A stretch of 64,000 nucleotides of DNA, taken from NCBI GenBank assembly GCA_029876055.1, contig CM056874.1:372001-436000 (forward strand). Reading direction: 5' to 3'. The position numbers were made by a program, and so were the translations under genes. This stretch comes from Madurella fahalii. Its lineage: Eukaryota > Ascomycota > Sordariomycetes > Sordariales. The notes below the pieces were generated by a model. That model worked only from the letters and a program-made list of their open reading frames with translations. It made no database searches and was not told where the DNA came from. The stretch's first letter is position 1, and every line of letters begins with the position of its first letter. Below are positions 44,969-58,672 of this stretch, one piece after another.

Positions 44969-46853
44969 GGTGAGCGGCGGGTTCGAGGTTCCAGTAACAT
45001 GCTACTAGCCACGATGGCTACCTGACGGGTACTCCGGGTTAGCAGGAGTTGGACAGTCACGGCTGCGTCCGGGTGAACGAGAAATGCAGGCAGAGCAAAA
45101 ACGGGAAGAATGTCGCGTGAGAAGCAGACACACAGCAAAGGGCGGAACCGTCGGATATTTGTTTGGGACCTACTTGATAAAGATCACCGGTGGTCGGGCC
45201 TAGTATCATGGATGCGAGTGCTGCCGCACTCGAGAGGATGAGAAGTGAGGCGATCGTGGGGCAGTGCGGAACCGGGAGAACCGGGGCAAGCAGGAGGAGT
45301 AATAATTGCTGCGGTTTGCCAGAGATCGTCATGGACAAGCAGGAAGTGCTAGCGAAAGGCGGGAGTGCAATGGATGACGATCTCCTTTCAAATGCAGCCG
45401 GCGGCTGCGCTCCTGGGCCAACCGGCAGGGTCCTTCTGGTTCGCCCGCCGCTGTGATTCGTCGGAAACGGCTAACACGGCCAAAGCCGGCCCTGAGGACA
45501 GGTGGACCCTGCCTCACCGGGGGGCCACTGACGTCCAGGGCGTTAATGCGGGGTAGTGAGATAAGCCTGACATTCAGGCGGAGACTCGGCACGGCGCAGC
45601 CCGGATACTTTTCACTTGCTGTCTTATTGCGTTTACGGAGTATTTCGTGCGCTAGTATCTGCCCTATTCACGTGAGAGGGTTTAGGCAGTGAAACTTGAG
45701 GTCCGTTTTCTCTCCGTGAGGCGAATTAATGGAGTCCGGCGTGGTGCGGGTGTTTCATGGGCGGGCGGATCGCCGAGGCAACAAATAAGCAAAAGGGGCC
45801 AGGGGTGGGACACAGGCAGCACGGCGCCAGAAGGATCCTCGACTTCACCTGTACTGCATTGGAAACCTACACTGTACACAAGATAGTGGGCAGACCGCTG
45901 CGCGCGTGTGCAAGTTTGGAAGCATGCTGGTCGCTGTTGGCTGTGATTGATCGTCCATCGGTAGGGACCCTGGGAAGGGTCCACAAACTACGTCATAGTC
46001 GGGCCAACCCCCACCACTAGTGAGATCGACGCTTGGCACTGTCCGTTTTGAGACTCCGTTCCGAAGGCCTCATATTGAACTGTCCGGTCGTCACGAGCCT
46101 TCCATCCTCAAGGAGGCTGAGCTCTGAATGCACTTCATCATTCATATTTTTTGGTTCCAGCGTGTGATGGGAATAGCACCAATTCTGACCTACCCCAAAT
46201 ATTCTAAGATTCCGAGGGACCTAACATAGGTAGCTGGGAAACACAAGTTTTCCGAGTTGCAAAGACTGAGGTGGTAAAGTTATTTCCAGGGTCCCCGAAG
46301 TAACCAAACCAAACCAAACCAAAAGAATTAAAATTTAAAAAGAAAATTTAAAAAAAAAAAAATTAAGAATGGGAAATTTAAAAAAGAGTTATAGACACGA
46401 AACAGAATATCACTGTAGCAAAAGTGCTCCGGCTTCTAAAACGGAAAAAGGTAACTCTCCTCGCCGTTCGAGTCACGCCGATGGGCGTTCGTGTGCCCCT
46501 CATCACGTGTTCCGTATTTTTACAACCCCAAGCCAAGCTACCCCACCAAATTACCAGTCGCAAAGACGATCAATCCAACGCGAGATCCTCAAGAAACGCC
46601 CGAGTTGCGCGCGTCGACTCTCCGCTAGGTAGCGGAGCATCTCAAACCCATATGCAGCCAGGTCTCCTGGGGGCGCTATGGTGGCAACTGGTTCGCAATC
46701 TGCCCAATTTCTGTCGCGATTGTTCTATGGCCATGGCAAACATGCTGACCAGCTCCCGCAGCCTCTGAACTTTGTCTCTGCGGATAACAGAACCAAATAG
46801 GCCTGTCGACATCTTTTCATCCTTCTTCAACCAGACACCAGCAGGGCACCATA
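44969..46853. other. Divergent intergenic region
   Basis: About 1.9 kb between two divergent genes, so it holds both promoters. Open frames at 45057-45338 and 45190-45456 lack domains. Around 46300-46380 there are four AACCA-type repeats followed by A/T-only sequence with a 13-base poly-A. No RNA gene was recognised. Confidence 0.5.
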
Positions 46854-49800
46854 ATGTTGTCAGGCAAATCAAGAGCGCCGCAGGGCGGAGGCTTTAGCGG
46901 GTTCGGCGGCTTCGCGACGTCTTCGACGACCCTCTCGTACCTAACCCCCCCGCCCGACTATTCCGCTATCCCCCAAGAGGTGGTGGTGCCGTTCAAGAAC
47001 CTGGCGAAAAAGGCAAGCGCAACAAAAGAGAAGGCATTGCAGGACATTCTGGTCTACCTACAGAGCCTCCCTTCAGACGCCCAGGCCCTGGATGAGTCGG
47101 TAATAGACGCTTACGTCGAGCTCTATCCCCGACTTTCGATCGATGACTCCGCACGAGTCCGCGAGCTCTCCCACCAGTTACTATTCCACCTCCTCAACAC
47201 GGCTAAGAAACGCATCGCCAAACGCCTCCCCGGTTTTGTCGGGCCATGGCTCGCTGGCACGTTCGACAGAGACACGCGTGTGTCGCGAGCTGCCAGGGAC
47301 GCGTTGTCATCATTTCTCCAGACGAAAGAAAAAGAGGAAGCGTTCTGGAAGGCAGTGCAGAACCGGGCACTTGAGTTTGCTATCGAGGCCATCAAAGAAA
47401 CGCCGGACACGCTCAGCGATGAGAGATCAACCACCAAGCAGGATTCCGAGGCAAAATACTACCGAGTAGTCGGCGCCAGTCTGTCCCTGGTCTCAAACCT
47501 AATAAGGAGGGGTGATCTGGCTGCACTCCAGGATGGCTTGTTCCGCTATTTGGACGTACAAGAGCTATGGACCATGTCCAAATCAGAGGATCCCTTCGTG
47601 CGACGGGCGTTCTATCAGTTCCTGACAACTATCTTGGAAATCAAGCCCGAAGCCCTCGAGCAGCGCCTGCCGCAGGTCGGACGAGCCCTTATCGCGGACG
47701 GCCTAAAGCAGACTCAGGCAGGGTCAACAGTTGATCTTCTTAGAGTATTGACAGGTCTGACTAGGCACTTCCCACAAGTATGGGGCACCAAGAAACATCC
47801 GCTCCAGTGGCTTGAGTCCTTTGTTTCAAAAGGCTCACAAGGGGGGGGCGAAGATTATTGGCGGGCCTTAGACCAACTCCTCCAAACTCTGCCCGAAAAG
47901 ACTGTCTCGGCTGAGGTTCTGTCGGGATTTCTCGGGGCAATGCGAAAAGGGATTGCGGACAGACTCGAGCTTCGACTGAGTGGCCACCATGCGTTCCAAA
48001 CCTACGCTCAGGTTTTCGAGCTCTTTCTCGGTCATACAACTCTGACTGCAGGTTTCCTCGATGAAAACCTCTCTTCCCTCACAAGGCAATATCTGCATCC
48101 AACCCCTGAGTTATCTCTGCCTTCGCCGCAACGGCCTGATTTCCTCGCCAAAGCTTGGAAAGCAGTCTCAAACCATGCGGACCCAAAAGTTCACGACACA
48201 GTGACAGTGGAATGGCAAAGGTTGACAAGTTCTTTCCTGCTTCGGATGTCCAATTCTCTCCCAGAGGTCTCCGATGGGTATCGCCAGTCACAAACCGCCG
48301 TTGCTTCGGAAGGAGAGCGCTGGTTTGCACTGACAAGCAAGATCCTATCCGAGAACGGCGAAAAGGATGGATCATTACGAGCGGTGCTCGCTCAATCTTC
48401 CGCAGAAATTCTGCAGGGGGTTCTAGACCTGCTAGCTAGGAGGAACTTCAAGCCCTTCGGAGCTGCCTCTGTTCTCCAGTCGGCCCTCAGGCACTGCCCT
48501 CGGCTCTGTGCTGAAAATGATCTGCTAGAATCGCTCTTCCCCGCCGAGGAGACAGAGATATATCAGGTTATCGTCGCATCGCCATCACTTCCGTACCTCG
48601 TATCAGACCTAAACACAGCCTCAGGTGGCGAGGGACCTCGTTTTGAGACGATCTGGAAAACACTCGTCGAGACGGGGCTTCAACTTTCCGACCCTGTGCA
48701 GACCACGTCAGCTATCAGGGTGCTCATAGCAATCCCTACCGTTGCCGACTTTGCACAGAAACTAGGGTCTTTGCAAAGTTTTCTTGTGTCGGTCTGGCGG
48801 GAATTCATGCATGGTGAAGGCTCCCCTTCGATCAAGGACCTCTCTGAGGCCACTCTTGCGTTCGATGCTCTGAGTGCAGAATCCACGAGGCTCATTACAG
48901 CCGACATCATAGCAAGTCTCGACGTGGACGAAACATCGAGTTCGGCTCTCGCTGCTCTTGAGGTACTATTACAGAAACGTCCCGACTTGCTTCCAACTAG
49001 CCACGATCTGCATGTGGATTTAATTACCAATTTGCTCGCCCTGACTGAGGTCTCTGGATCGAAGATGGCTGAGAAGGCCAAGAACTTGCGACTGCTTCTC
49101 GACCAGCAGTCCACAGTTCAGAATCCAACGGCCAGGATCATCGAGAATCATCTCAACGAAGCGGGTCCCTCCTCTCTTGAGTATGCAACACTCCGCGCTC
49201 CTCCGAGCCCCCGTCAGGCTGGATCACTAACCCGTCAACAGGATCAATACATTAGTACAGCAAGCACTCGCAGCTGTGGGCTCCGGTGTGCCGGCCGAAG
49301 ACATCTTCCCCAGTTCAACTGTCTGGATGACTGAGCTTTCTTGTTTTCTCGCACGCCCTCCGAACCCCTCTCTTTCACTCACGAGTAGCATGGGGGGTGC
49401 GTACTTTTTAGTACATGGAAACCCAAAAGCGCAAGATCCATCGCCACGGCGAGACGGCAACGGACGATCTGTTCCTGCTAGAATGGCTCTGTTCACTGCC
49501 AAATTAGTGTCTTCTGGAGTTCCACTCACATCTCTACCGCCAGAGTTCCAATTGGAGCTCGTCTATCTTCTGTGTGTCACAGAAGTAGTCGCTGGAGACC
49601 AGCTGTCTGAAGCGCACAACGCGGGCCTGTGGTCGGACGGTCCCGAATTCGAAGACGAAATCCAGCAATTCAATGAGCTGAGCTCGGAGGTCATCACCAC
49701 CGTTGTTGCAGATGCTGGAAATTGGAGGGACTGGGATATGTCCGGTGATTCCTTGATTGAACGCCTCGCCAGCTTCATGATCCAGGAGGCTCGGGGTCTA

Positions 49801-51832
49801 AGCCCAGGCGCGTTTTACACGGCCAAGGCCCTGGCTTCTCTCCTCCAAGCTCTGGTCAAGGCCAATGGACCGCTTCTAAAGTTAGAGGAGTGGCTCGGCA
49901 GGTTGGGAATCATGAGGGTTGCTCCCGATACCATTTTCCTCACGGCTGCCTTCCTTACCGGCTTTGGCGACACTCTTGGATCCTCGAAACTCGTCACCAC
50001 TCTATGTGCTCGCCTTATAAGTGAGATACCTGGGTTTTCTCCAGAACTTCCTCGTACCCTCGTATCGTTGGTTCTGTTGAATCTCTGCATGGATGTCTAC
50101 GAGTCAGGCCAGGTACCAGTTGAGACCCGTAAACAGGTTCTTGCTCTGCAACAGATGACGAAGTGGGCGGACACACCGGAAGAGATGGGATGCCCGCTTG
50201 CTGCTGAAACTTGCAAGTCCATTGCCCGACTTCTACCCGGCGTGAAGGATACATACGGGCCATACTGGGAGAAAGCAATCGGGTTTTGCATCTGGCTGTG
50301 GAACAGAGCTGCCGATGACAAAGTTAACCAGCGGTTGCCGTACGTCCATGCTTCCTTAAAATTGATGCAGGCGCTCCATGCCGCGCATGACGCCAATGAC
50401 GATCTGGATGATGCTCTGGCAAGTCATAGCGAGGCTGAATCAGCGGCTCTCATTGCGCTTCTCAGCGTCCCCCGCGAAGCTTCAGCGACGTTGCCCAGCC
50501 AGCTCGTCGACACCCTTCTTGCTAGAGCTGTGAGCAAGATCCCACACGCGCATCTCGCAGATCTCGGGGATATATACGAGTCGGTCGCATCTGAATCACG
50601 GGATATTCAGAGGGCAGCGTTTGGCTTACTCCACCACGCTCTGCCAGCTGCCCAGGAAGAAATCAACGTCGCGGTTGTGATGGACCGAAAAGGTAAACAA
50701 CACCCTACTTCCCAGAGTCACCAGCAAACTTGTTGACATTTGCAGCGGCCAATTTGCCGGATGAATTGCTCTCCCTCCTGCTGAACGCGCCGGACCCTGA
50801 TAATTATTCCGACGAAGACTTGTCACAGTTCCCAGTCACCATCCGTTCCTACCTTCTCGCGTGGCATCTTGTCTTTGACGCCTACAGCAAGGCGTCCTTC
50901 AGGGTCCGTAGCGACTACACAGAGAACCTCAAGAGGGGCGACCACCTGGGGCCTCTCCTCCGATTCTTGGTGGATGTCCTCGGCCATGCGCTTGCACGAG
51001 CACTCGACCTCGACAAGGAAGGATTTACTGCCGAGCACATTCGCTCCTATAGGATCGATGTCGGCGATACTGAACCCGCGGAAAGGGACATGAATTGGCT
51101 CCTGATACACCTCTTCTACCTCACTCTGAAGTATATTCCCGGTTTGTTTAAAATGTGGTATCTCGACTGCCCTTCAAACCAGACCAAGATCACGGTCCAA
51201 TCCTGGATGCAAAGGTTTTTCTCACCCCTGATCATCTCCGATGCGCTGGACGAGGTCGTCGAGTGGTCCTCGAAACAAGAGGTTGGCGATGCCGATACAC
51301 AAGAGATCATTGTCAAGGTTAGCAAGGCATCGAAGGAGGTCACAGCCGGGTATCCGGTCGATGACGATGCAGCCACAATCGCTCTCCGGGTTCCAGAGTC
51401 GTACCCTCTGGATCCTGTTGACGTGGTCAGCGTCAAGAGGGTTGCAGTTAGCGAGGACAAGTGGAAATCATGGCTGAAAGCGACTAAGGCCGTGATAATG
51501 TTTGGTGTAAGTTTTATCTGTATGCTAATACGGCAATAGTAGCTAACGGTGGCTTGCTCTAGAACTGCAGCCTTGTTGACGGCCTGATGGCGTTCCGACG
51601 CAACATCTCTCTCGCCTTGAAAGGTCAGGAGGAGTGTGCGATTTGCTACTCGATCATTGCACAGGACAAGACAATGCCCGACAAGCGGTGTGGTACATGT
51701 AATCACCCCTTCCACCGTGTCTGTCTGTACAAGTGGTTCCAAAACAGCGGACGCAATACATGCCCGCTTTGCCGGAACCCGATCGACTATTTAGGGGCAG
51801 ACACCAAGCGGCGGCGGCCAGAGCATGAGTGA
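46854..51832 (+). CDS. ltn1: Listerin, E3 ubiquitin ligase of ribosome quality control
   Basis: 1602 residues in four exons: 46854-49180, 49242-50692, 50746-51506 and 51563-51832, all phases consistent. Ltn1/Rkr1 binds stalled 60S subunits in the RQC complex and ubiquitinates the nascent chain. The N-terminus shows the listerin start (GGFSGFGGF, VVVPFKNLAKKASATKEKALQDI), followed by long HEAT-like helical repeats. The C-terminal RWD/RING part ends with a RING-variant: CAICYSII, then CGTCNHPFHRVCLYKWF and CPLCRNPID. Both the length and the end-to-end order match the family. The gene is intact, which is useful as a measure of local sequence quality: 4.8 kb of coding sequence without a lesion. 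Confidence 0.95.
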
Positions 51833-52610
51833 GGGATGAGATGGCATAGAACGGGGAAACCGGTTGTTTAGATTGGATAGAGGGCATCATTAAATGTAGG
51901 CAACGGATTCCAAATGCCAGTTGAGGATCCATCGTCCACGGTCCCCCGGGGAAGCCGAGAAGGCTTTAACAAATGGTCTTTCCCCGTTCTCGTACAACGC
52001 CGTTATATTTATTAGTGATACGAAGAGACTGCCAAACAACTGCCTCCGTCCGGGACATTCCGGCGGCGTCTTACTGGCGCACCCAGAGCTTCTGGGCGAG
52101 AAAACCGCGTTGTGCAATATTACAGTATGATAAGCTGCAGATAAACCTAGTAGCTACCTCAAACAACCTAGTCGATGTAACCCCACGATGGCATCGCTCG
52201 GGTTCGATCAACAGACAGTTCTGCCTCGTGCAGCAAAGCCGCCGAGTCAATCGCCAACCACGCTCCATGCATTCTCCTTGTTGACCGAACCAAGGATGGA
52301 GAACCGCGTTTAAGATGGTGGCGGTGACTTGAATTGCGGGCCGTTGGGGCTGGGAAGGCTCTCTATAGGGCCTTGGCACGTCACAAGACATGGCGCGGTT
52401 GATCCAGCCTTATAGACAATGTAACGCACCTAGTACCTTTCGCTGCTACCCTAGGCCCGGGCAACAGGATGCTCGGCTCGTCCATAAATACTTAGGAGTC
52501 GGCCGTTTTGGCCCCCAACTTCCCCTGAGCGCAGGATGAGTACACACCACATACCACACAGTACATGTGTCGATACTTACCGAAGCTCATCCCTGTCCCC
52601 GTCGAGCCTT
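51833..52610. other. Intergenic spacer
   Basis: Listerin 3' region and promoter of the next gene. No supportable gene. Confidence 0.5.
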
Positions 52611-53446
52611 ATGATCATGGAAGCAGCAGCCCTCATTGGCCTCATCACGGCATGCGCCACCGTCGCCGCCAAGACGGGCACTCTTGCGGCCGATTTGAAC
52701 ACGCTCGCGACCAAGCTCAAAAACGCCGAGTTGACGGTCCACCACTTTGTCGCCCAGCTGTCCTCCCTGCGTTCTGCTTCGACCAGACTGGCAGCCTGGC
52801 TCAGCAGCCACGGTGCCGATTCGCTGTCCGAGGCAGAGATAGCCGACCTGCAACGGTCGCTTGACGCGTGCCATGCACTCGCGGGCCTGGTCAAGGCGCA
52901 CGTGGATCGCATCAAGAAAGGCCAGGTGGGGTCCGTCTTCGGGATCAAGGCGAAGGCCAAAGCGGCCTGGAACGACGAGGAGATGAAGGAGTACCGCCAG
53001 TCGCTGCAGGCGCAGGTGCAGGCGCTGATGTCTTCTTGCAGGTTCTTCAGCTGTGGGTGTGAGGTCTTTTCCCCTCCAGAACGATATATGGAAAGCACGG
53101 GGTTGGCTGACAAACTAACGATGTGCCATTTTCGATAACGAGAAGGCCAACCAGAACCGAGCGCTCCTTCGGGAGGCGAGACGGCCCCTCAAGTATCATT
53201 GCCGAACCGGCGCTGCACAGCGCAAGCCAGCTTGTCGAGAGAGGAGGAGCAGCAGCTAGTCTGACCCCTAAGCGGTCACGGGGCTCGTTCTGGGGTCTCT
53301 TGCGCGGCGGGTCTGTCGCGATCTGTCCTACGCTTTGGTTTCGAGAAGGCGCTATTCTAGTCAAGGCCGTCTCGAGAGTCGTATCCGGTTCATTTGGAGC
53401 CTCAGGGAGGGAGAAAGCGAAGAGGGTACAATCGAGGTCAGGGTAG
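52611..53446 (+). CDS. Fungal STAND-type N-terminal helical domain protein, 3' part unclear
   Basis: The first exon (52611 to about 53050) encodes a helical bundle starting MIMEAAALIGLITACATVAA, with coiled segments LNTLATKLKNAELTVHHFV, RSASTRLAAWLSSH and SLQAQVQALM. This is the pattern of fungal N-terminal domains found in front of NACHT/STAND and ankyrin proteins (HeLo-like group). After an intron of uncertain borders, coding-like sequence continues in two frames: EKANQNRALLREARR, then, one frame over, PSSIIAEPALHSASQLVERG to a stop at 53446. The break near 53180 suggests a frameshift or a wrong splice choice. No NTPase or ankyrin repeats follow, so it is either a stand-alone small protein or a truncated one. 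Confidence 0.5.
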
Positions 53447-54527
53447 ACCTGACGGTAACCAAGAAGCTAGGGATGTGGCGGCAGTCACCGATACATAGGT
53501 GTTTGTTTTACGGGCAGAGGCGCCATGGGGAGGATGTTACTGCTGCGGTAGGCACGTAGCCGAGGTTGCACTTTAAGTATTAGTAAGAGAAGGGAAGGTG
53601 GCGTTCGCGTGAATTTGTAATCTCCAGTTAAGGGGCCGGGAAAAGGGGGATATCGTGGTGCCGTTGGTGTTTAGGTTAAGGAGCTTGGACTTCATGATGG
53701 AGTACTTGTGGTGATTATACTTTACCTTGAAGCTTTGGCATAGCTCGAGCAGCATTCGGTTGACAAGGGCTCAAGGAATTGGCCGGCGTATCAACGAGGG
53801 CTGGTCGGATCCTTGGATAAAAAAATGTATCTGGTGTTGAGTACTTTCTTCCCTGTTTATTCATTTCGCCAGCCATGTATATCCTGTCTGTTCTCTTGTT
53901 TCTCAAGAGACCATCTTGCCAATGTCGGGTTGATCCATCGTTACGGCGACATCGACGCGAGGGCTCCGGTCACAACCTCATGGCTTGGTTTAAGTGGAGC
54001 CCCTGCACTATCACCACTAGCAGCACCTGCTACTCCCCCCTCATGTACAACGACTTGGTTTCTTGACGGGCTGGCTGGTGAGCAGTACAAGAGGCCCTAC
54101 TCTCTCAGCATAGTTTGGCCAATTAACTGGGCCGTTTATCCGCGCTTCTCGATGACCAACCATTTCAAGTGTGAGTAGGCGGATGTTCCGCATCTCATGT
54201 TCGTCTGAATCTTCGTGTTCTTTGCACCGTCTCCCTATCCCGCCTTCGTCCCCGGAAATGTGGGTTTTGCTAACGGTCCGTCTCTACCGAGTTTGTGGGA
54301 ACGGTTACTAATGCCGTCTTAGCTGACTTAATCACGCCGCTGATAAAGCCGCGTAGAACCGGGAGATGGCCGCGAGCTTTCAGAGACGTCGAAGAAGAGT
54401 AGTCCCTGGCAATGGTGGCTTGGGCGCTGCATGGATACACTGCGCCTGAGAAAGACCAGATCACGGCTCCGAGCCGCGGTCACGAGCCCATTTCGTTTGG
54501 CTAAGCAGTCGCCGGATACAGGGAAAC
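53447..54527. other. Intergenic spacer between convergent genes
   Basis: About 1.1 kb with only short, featureless open frames. No gene called. Confidence 0.5.
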
Positions 54528-56059
54528 CTAAGCCTCGACAAGGCCAGCTCTAGAATTAAACTGGCCGAGAAGAACCGCGCCGTTGGATGCGTTCTGTCGC
54601 CGCTTCCAACGGGGTATCATCCACTCTTCGGGCCCAGCGACGCCGGCTCCTCTTGCGAGAGCGGTGACGAGCAGAAACACCAGCCCTAAGAGATCAGCGC
54701 CAAAGGCAGGAGCGAGGGTTGATCCGACCTGGAGAGCTATGCTCCCGAGCAACAGCAGTCCAAACCATGCCATCCCAAGGTACCACCCTACGGTCCGTAC
54801 TGTCAGGATATCGATGGCGCAAAGCCGCTCCACGAGTGACGAGCGCAGTACGCAGAAGCCCCTGTCAGGGAGGAAGACTGAGCCATGCAAGGATCCGAAC
54901 TGGATTTTGACTTTCGGGTCAGTATCACGACTGTTTTGCGTTCGATTCGTCTCGACTTTTGAAGAGCAGGTTGTTGCTTTGGGGTTAAGCCCACTGAGGG
55001 TTTCGTCGTTCTCGTGGCTTGTCAGGACCTCTGTTGTGATTTTAGTTGATTGTGCTTTATCTGATGCCTCGAGAACAGGCCCGGTGCAAGTCTCGGTCGA
55101 ATCCAGATCGGCGCCGTCTTTGAGCGAAGCGAGACGTTTCTTTATATGGTCCGGAATGCCCTTGACCACCAATCTCACTCGCGGGTTCCCACCAAGCATC
55201 AGAAGCCCTGTCGCTCCAACCGCCCAACTCATGAGCGAGACGATCTTCACCATGTACGGGAGTGCAGAGCCGAATAAGTTTCCGCGCATGAGCGACCACC
55301 AGGTGGCGAGCATGAATAAAACTACCAGTAGGCTGCCGGCAACCAAACCGATAGCAAGACGGCCAAAGACACTCCCCAGGCCGTCTGACAAGTCAAAGTC
55401 GGCAGGAAGCACGGTGCCCATGTAGTTCTCAAGCGAGTCGTCGACCGCTAGACCGGCGCCGACCATCAACACGCTCAGCATCTGCAAGCGCGCCTGATCA
55501 GCAATGCTGTAGTGCGTGCCTGTCTCTGGCGCCAGCACCTCGGCCATGAAGGCCTGTCCGCCCCGGCTGCCGTCGATGAGCTTGGTCGGTCGCTTCACGG
55601 TAAAGTCATCCTTGGTATTCCACGCGCCACCAGCCGGGACATCCTCCATAGGCGAGCGAAGGCGCCTTGACGCCAGCACCTCGAGTCGGTTCCGGATGGT
55701 GCAGGCGAAGTAGGCGTACAGAGTCGGAGTCGCGCAGTCAACGCCGAAGCAATTTGCCCATGAGTCGCTGCCCCATTGTACGGCGCGTTGCAGGATCTAA
55801 GTCGCGTGGGGGTGAATGAGTCAGCGAGAGCGTGCATGGCGGGATCAGCAGCAATGCATAGGAAGTACAGTACCTGCCAACCGCCTCGCGGTTGCAACCC
55901 AATCAACATGCAACCGGTAGGGGACGCGTTCCACCATTTTGGTTCGCAGTTAGCCAGGCCCGAGTCACTGACCACCATGGCAATGAGGTCAACTCCTGAT
56001 AGGCCAAGACTAGACTGGACGTCTGGCGCTTTTGCTGAGGCTGGGAGAGTGTCGTTCAT
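54528..56059 (-). CDS. Multi-pass membrane protein of unknown function
   Basis: 484 residues in two exons, 56059-55874 and 55796-54528 (phase 0; the join reads GGWQ|ILQRAVQWGSDSWANC). The N-terminal ectodomain has several Cys (ANCEPKWWNASPTGC, WANCFGVDCATPTLY). At least four membrane helices follow: AIGLVAGSLLVVLFMLATWW, MVKIVSLMSWAVGATGLLML, and after a polar loop of about 110 residues YLGMAWFGLLLLGSIALQVG and DLLGLVFLLVTALARG. Such proteins are common in Pezizomycotina as uncharacterised membrane proteins; I recognise no transporter signature. Reading only the long frame from 55679 would drop the N-terminal domain. Confidence 0.78.
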
Positions 56060-56806
56060 GACGGCCTAAATCAAAGAGAGCGCGACCTGATTTGACCAAA
56101 GATGTCGTGAGACAAGGCAGAATTGTGGGCTTTCTTTTTTTTTCGCATCAGATGCTCGGCTGCGACTCGCTTATATTATTCGTTCCAACCCTTTGGCATA
56201 ACCATAGCTTTGCACGCTCGGTAATCAGGTCTTGTCGGTCACCGGTGTCCAGCTGAACGGGAGTTGGCGCGAACAGGTATCACAAGAACGCCTCAAGCGA
56301 TAGTTAATTAGGTATTTCCCTCCAACCGTGGGAGGGACCGGCCAATAGCTGGCCCGGGAGTGGGCACATGCTTGTTTCTTGCAATCTCATTCCGTCGAAG
56401 CCTCGTCGCCGGGGCTTGCATCCCGCCGCTTGTGGTGTGCAGCCGCCAAAATATGGATCGCCCTAGAACCCGCCCGTCAGCGTTGGGTGCGTCGCACACA
56501 CCGAGCATGGACCCTCGTCCGGGTCAATGCGTAGGATCCTTCGGGCTGCTATCCCTGAGGACTTGGGTACTGTATCACAGCCAAGGCTCGATACTTAAAT
56601 TACCCCATTCCCCAGCCTTTGAGTGAGATCGAGCTCGAGTTGACGTCTTCAAACCTCACGCAGAGAACCATATCGTACTTAATCATCTCAACTGCTAGTG
56701 ACAGTATGGCTCACTCTGTACCCAATTTTAGATGTTGTCATCCTGCCGCTCAACGGCAACATGTCCCCGCACTTGCTATCATACTATTTATAGATACATT
56801 GGACTG
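56060..56806. other. Intergenic region between divergent genes
   Basis: 747 bases holding the promoters of the membrane protein and phosphoesterase genes. No gene seen. Confidence 0.5.
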
Positions 56807-57865
56807 ATGTCCGGCGAGTTGTTCCGCCCCGTGAGGGGTCTGACTGCAACGGGCATTGTGCGACTTTGGCTGCGAATATATCCCCATTCAAGTGCTTTTA
56901 ACATGGGCGACGCTGATACTCTACGCCCGCGCCCTGGAAACCGGAAAGTGAGAGTTGTGTGCATCTCCGATACGCACAACGATGACTGTACTGGGAGCCT
57001 GCCGGACGGGGACGTCCTCATTCATTCCGGCGACATGACCGACGATGGGACGATGGAGGAGCTACAAGCAGCGTACAACTGGATGTCCGCTCTCCCGCAC
57101 AAGGTCAAGATTGTCATAGCTGGTATGTCTCTGCCATGGATCGCCTCCTTCCGGAACACGGGATGACACGGCAGACCAGGAAACCACGACATGGGCCTCG
57201 ACAACAAGCACAAGGATTTCTTGCCCGAAGCCCTGGCGCTCTTCACCTCCGAGGCTGCGAAGGCCGCAGGAATCCACTATATCGACCGCTGCGTACGGCA
57301 GATCCAACTCCTACCCGGTTCTCCCGACACCGCAACTGCTGCCAGCAGCACCGTCCCAGTCTACGGCAACCCCTGCCAGCCCGAGTTCCTCGGCAAGCCC
57401 TACGCGTTCATCTACCCGCCGCACCCGTCGCCGCAAGCCACAGACGCGTGGGAGGGCGCGCCGACAACCAGCTCCGTCCCCGTCTGGGTCACTCACGGGC
57501 CGCCGCTCGGTCGGCTCGATTGGATCCCGATCCGGCCGTTGACCGGATGCGCGGTGCAGGCCAGAGCCATCGCCAGGGCGCGGCCCGTGCTAACCGTGTT
57601 CGGGCACTACCACATCAGCCACGGCGTGGAGCTGGTTACTTGGGGGGACGAGTCGGCAGCACCGGATGATAGCATCGTCAAGGTTGAGACGCTCGTCAAG
57701 GACGGCGCCCCTGCACACCTGGATTTCACTTCACCGGAACTGCGGTTCGAGCGGGGGAGAAAGACAATCTTCGTGAACGCCGCCTGGATGACGCTGGCCA
57801 AGCCAAGGGGCGAGGAGCGATACCAGCCGGTCGTGTTGGACTTGCCGCTGGAGCTGTTGACCTGA
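56807..57865 (+). CDS. Calcineurin-like metallophosphoesterase
   Basis: 333 residues in two exons, 56807-57122 and 57180-57865 (phase 1; the join completes AGNHDMG). A start at 56903 would give 301 residues and also keeps the whole domain; the first ATG is chosen because the region before the domain is protein-like (GELFRPVRGLTATG). The metal-binding motifs are in order: CISDTHND, IHSGDMTD, AGNHD, WVTHGPP and FGHYH. This is the dimetal phosphoesterase fold of the fungal single-domain group (MPPED-like). The substrate is unknown. The sequence appears intact and no signal peptide is evident, so it is probably cytosolic. Confidence 0.88.
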
Positions 57866-58672
57866 TGAAGCAACCCATCCTTAGTAGCCACAAAGTAAAT
57901 AAATCCAGATGAATATCTCAATGGTTACACTCAGCATGGCGCGTGTCTGTGGCGCCCTGTGTTGATTGATGCCCGGGGTTCACAACTGGTATCTATTGGC
58001 CAACCGCGCGGTCGGAATCGCCGGATTGCAGTTGGGTGCCCACTCGCCCGGGCTCTGGCGGATATCGCGGCTCACTTAGGCAAGGTATACGAGGCGAGTT
58101 ACAGCTACTGGAAGGCCTCCGGCACGAGTCGTGAAGGGGCGGCAAAGCTGGCCTGCGCAATGGAAACGCCGACTCCGGTTTCCAATTAGCCGTGCATAGG
58201 CGCGATTGGTGCAGGTTTGGATCCCTTGGCTGAGCTTGGGCATCGGATGCCATCAAAGCGTGGCTGGGCATCCCAGGGGTTTGCGACGGGGCCCCTTGAC
58301 ACGCCAAGTCCCCCTTTCGGGCGGCGATCCTCCCCACTCCAGCACCATCACCACACACGGTGCCCCTGACAGCTCAGAAAGATGAAACTGTCACCGTTCG
58401 GGAAAACTGGGCCATGCCAGCACCGGGCTCGCACGTCCATCCATTGCTTTTGCCTATCGCCGTCAGTCATGCATCGCCGATCAGACGGTTAAACGCTCAA
58501 TGTCTTGGGGCTTTTCCCCTTGGGATTCCTCTCTCTCCTTCGCTTTCGCCCTCAACCTCCAAAATGCTTTGCAGCTAATGGCCGTTTGCGCACTTAGCAA
58601 AGGCCGACCCTTTTTTTTTTTTTTTTTAATTCTGCTTAATCATTTTGCTTCTTTTTTTTCGGTTCTCGAACG
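57866..58672. other. Intergenic spacer
   Basis: No gene. The last 70 bases before the next ATG are T-rich (a 17-base poly-T at 58611-58627 and a second T run at 58651-58660), typical of fungal 5' leaders. Confidence 0.5.

Noticed and set aside
45057..45338. Small minus-strand frame with a hydrophobic Leu run
   Set aside because: Looks signal-peptide-like at first, but there is no coherent mature protein and it lies in a divergent promoter.
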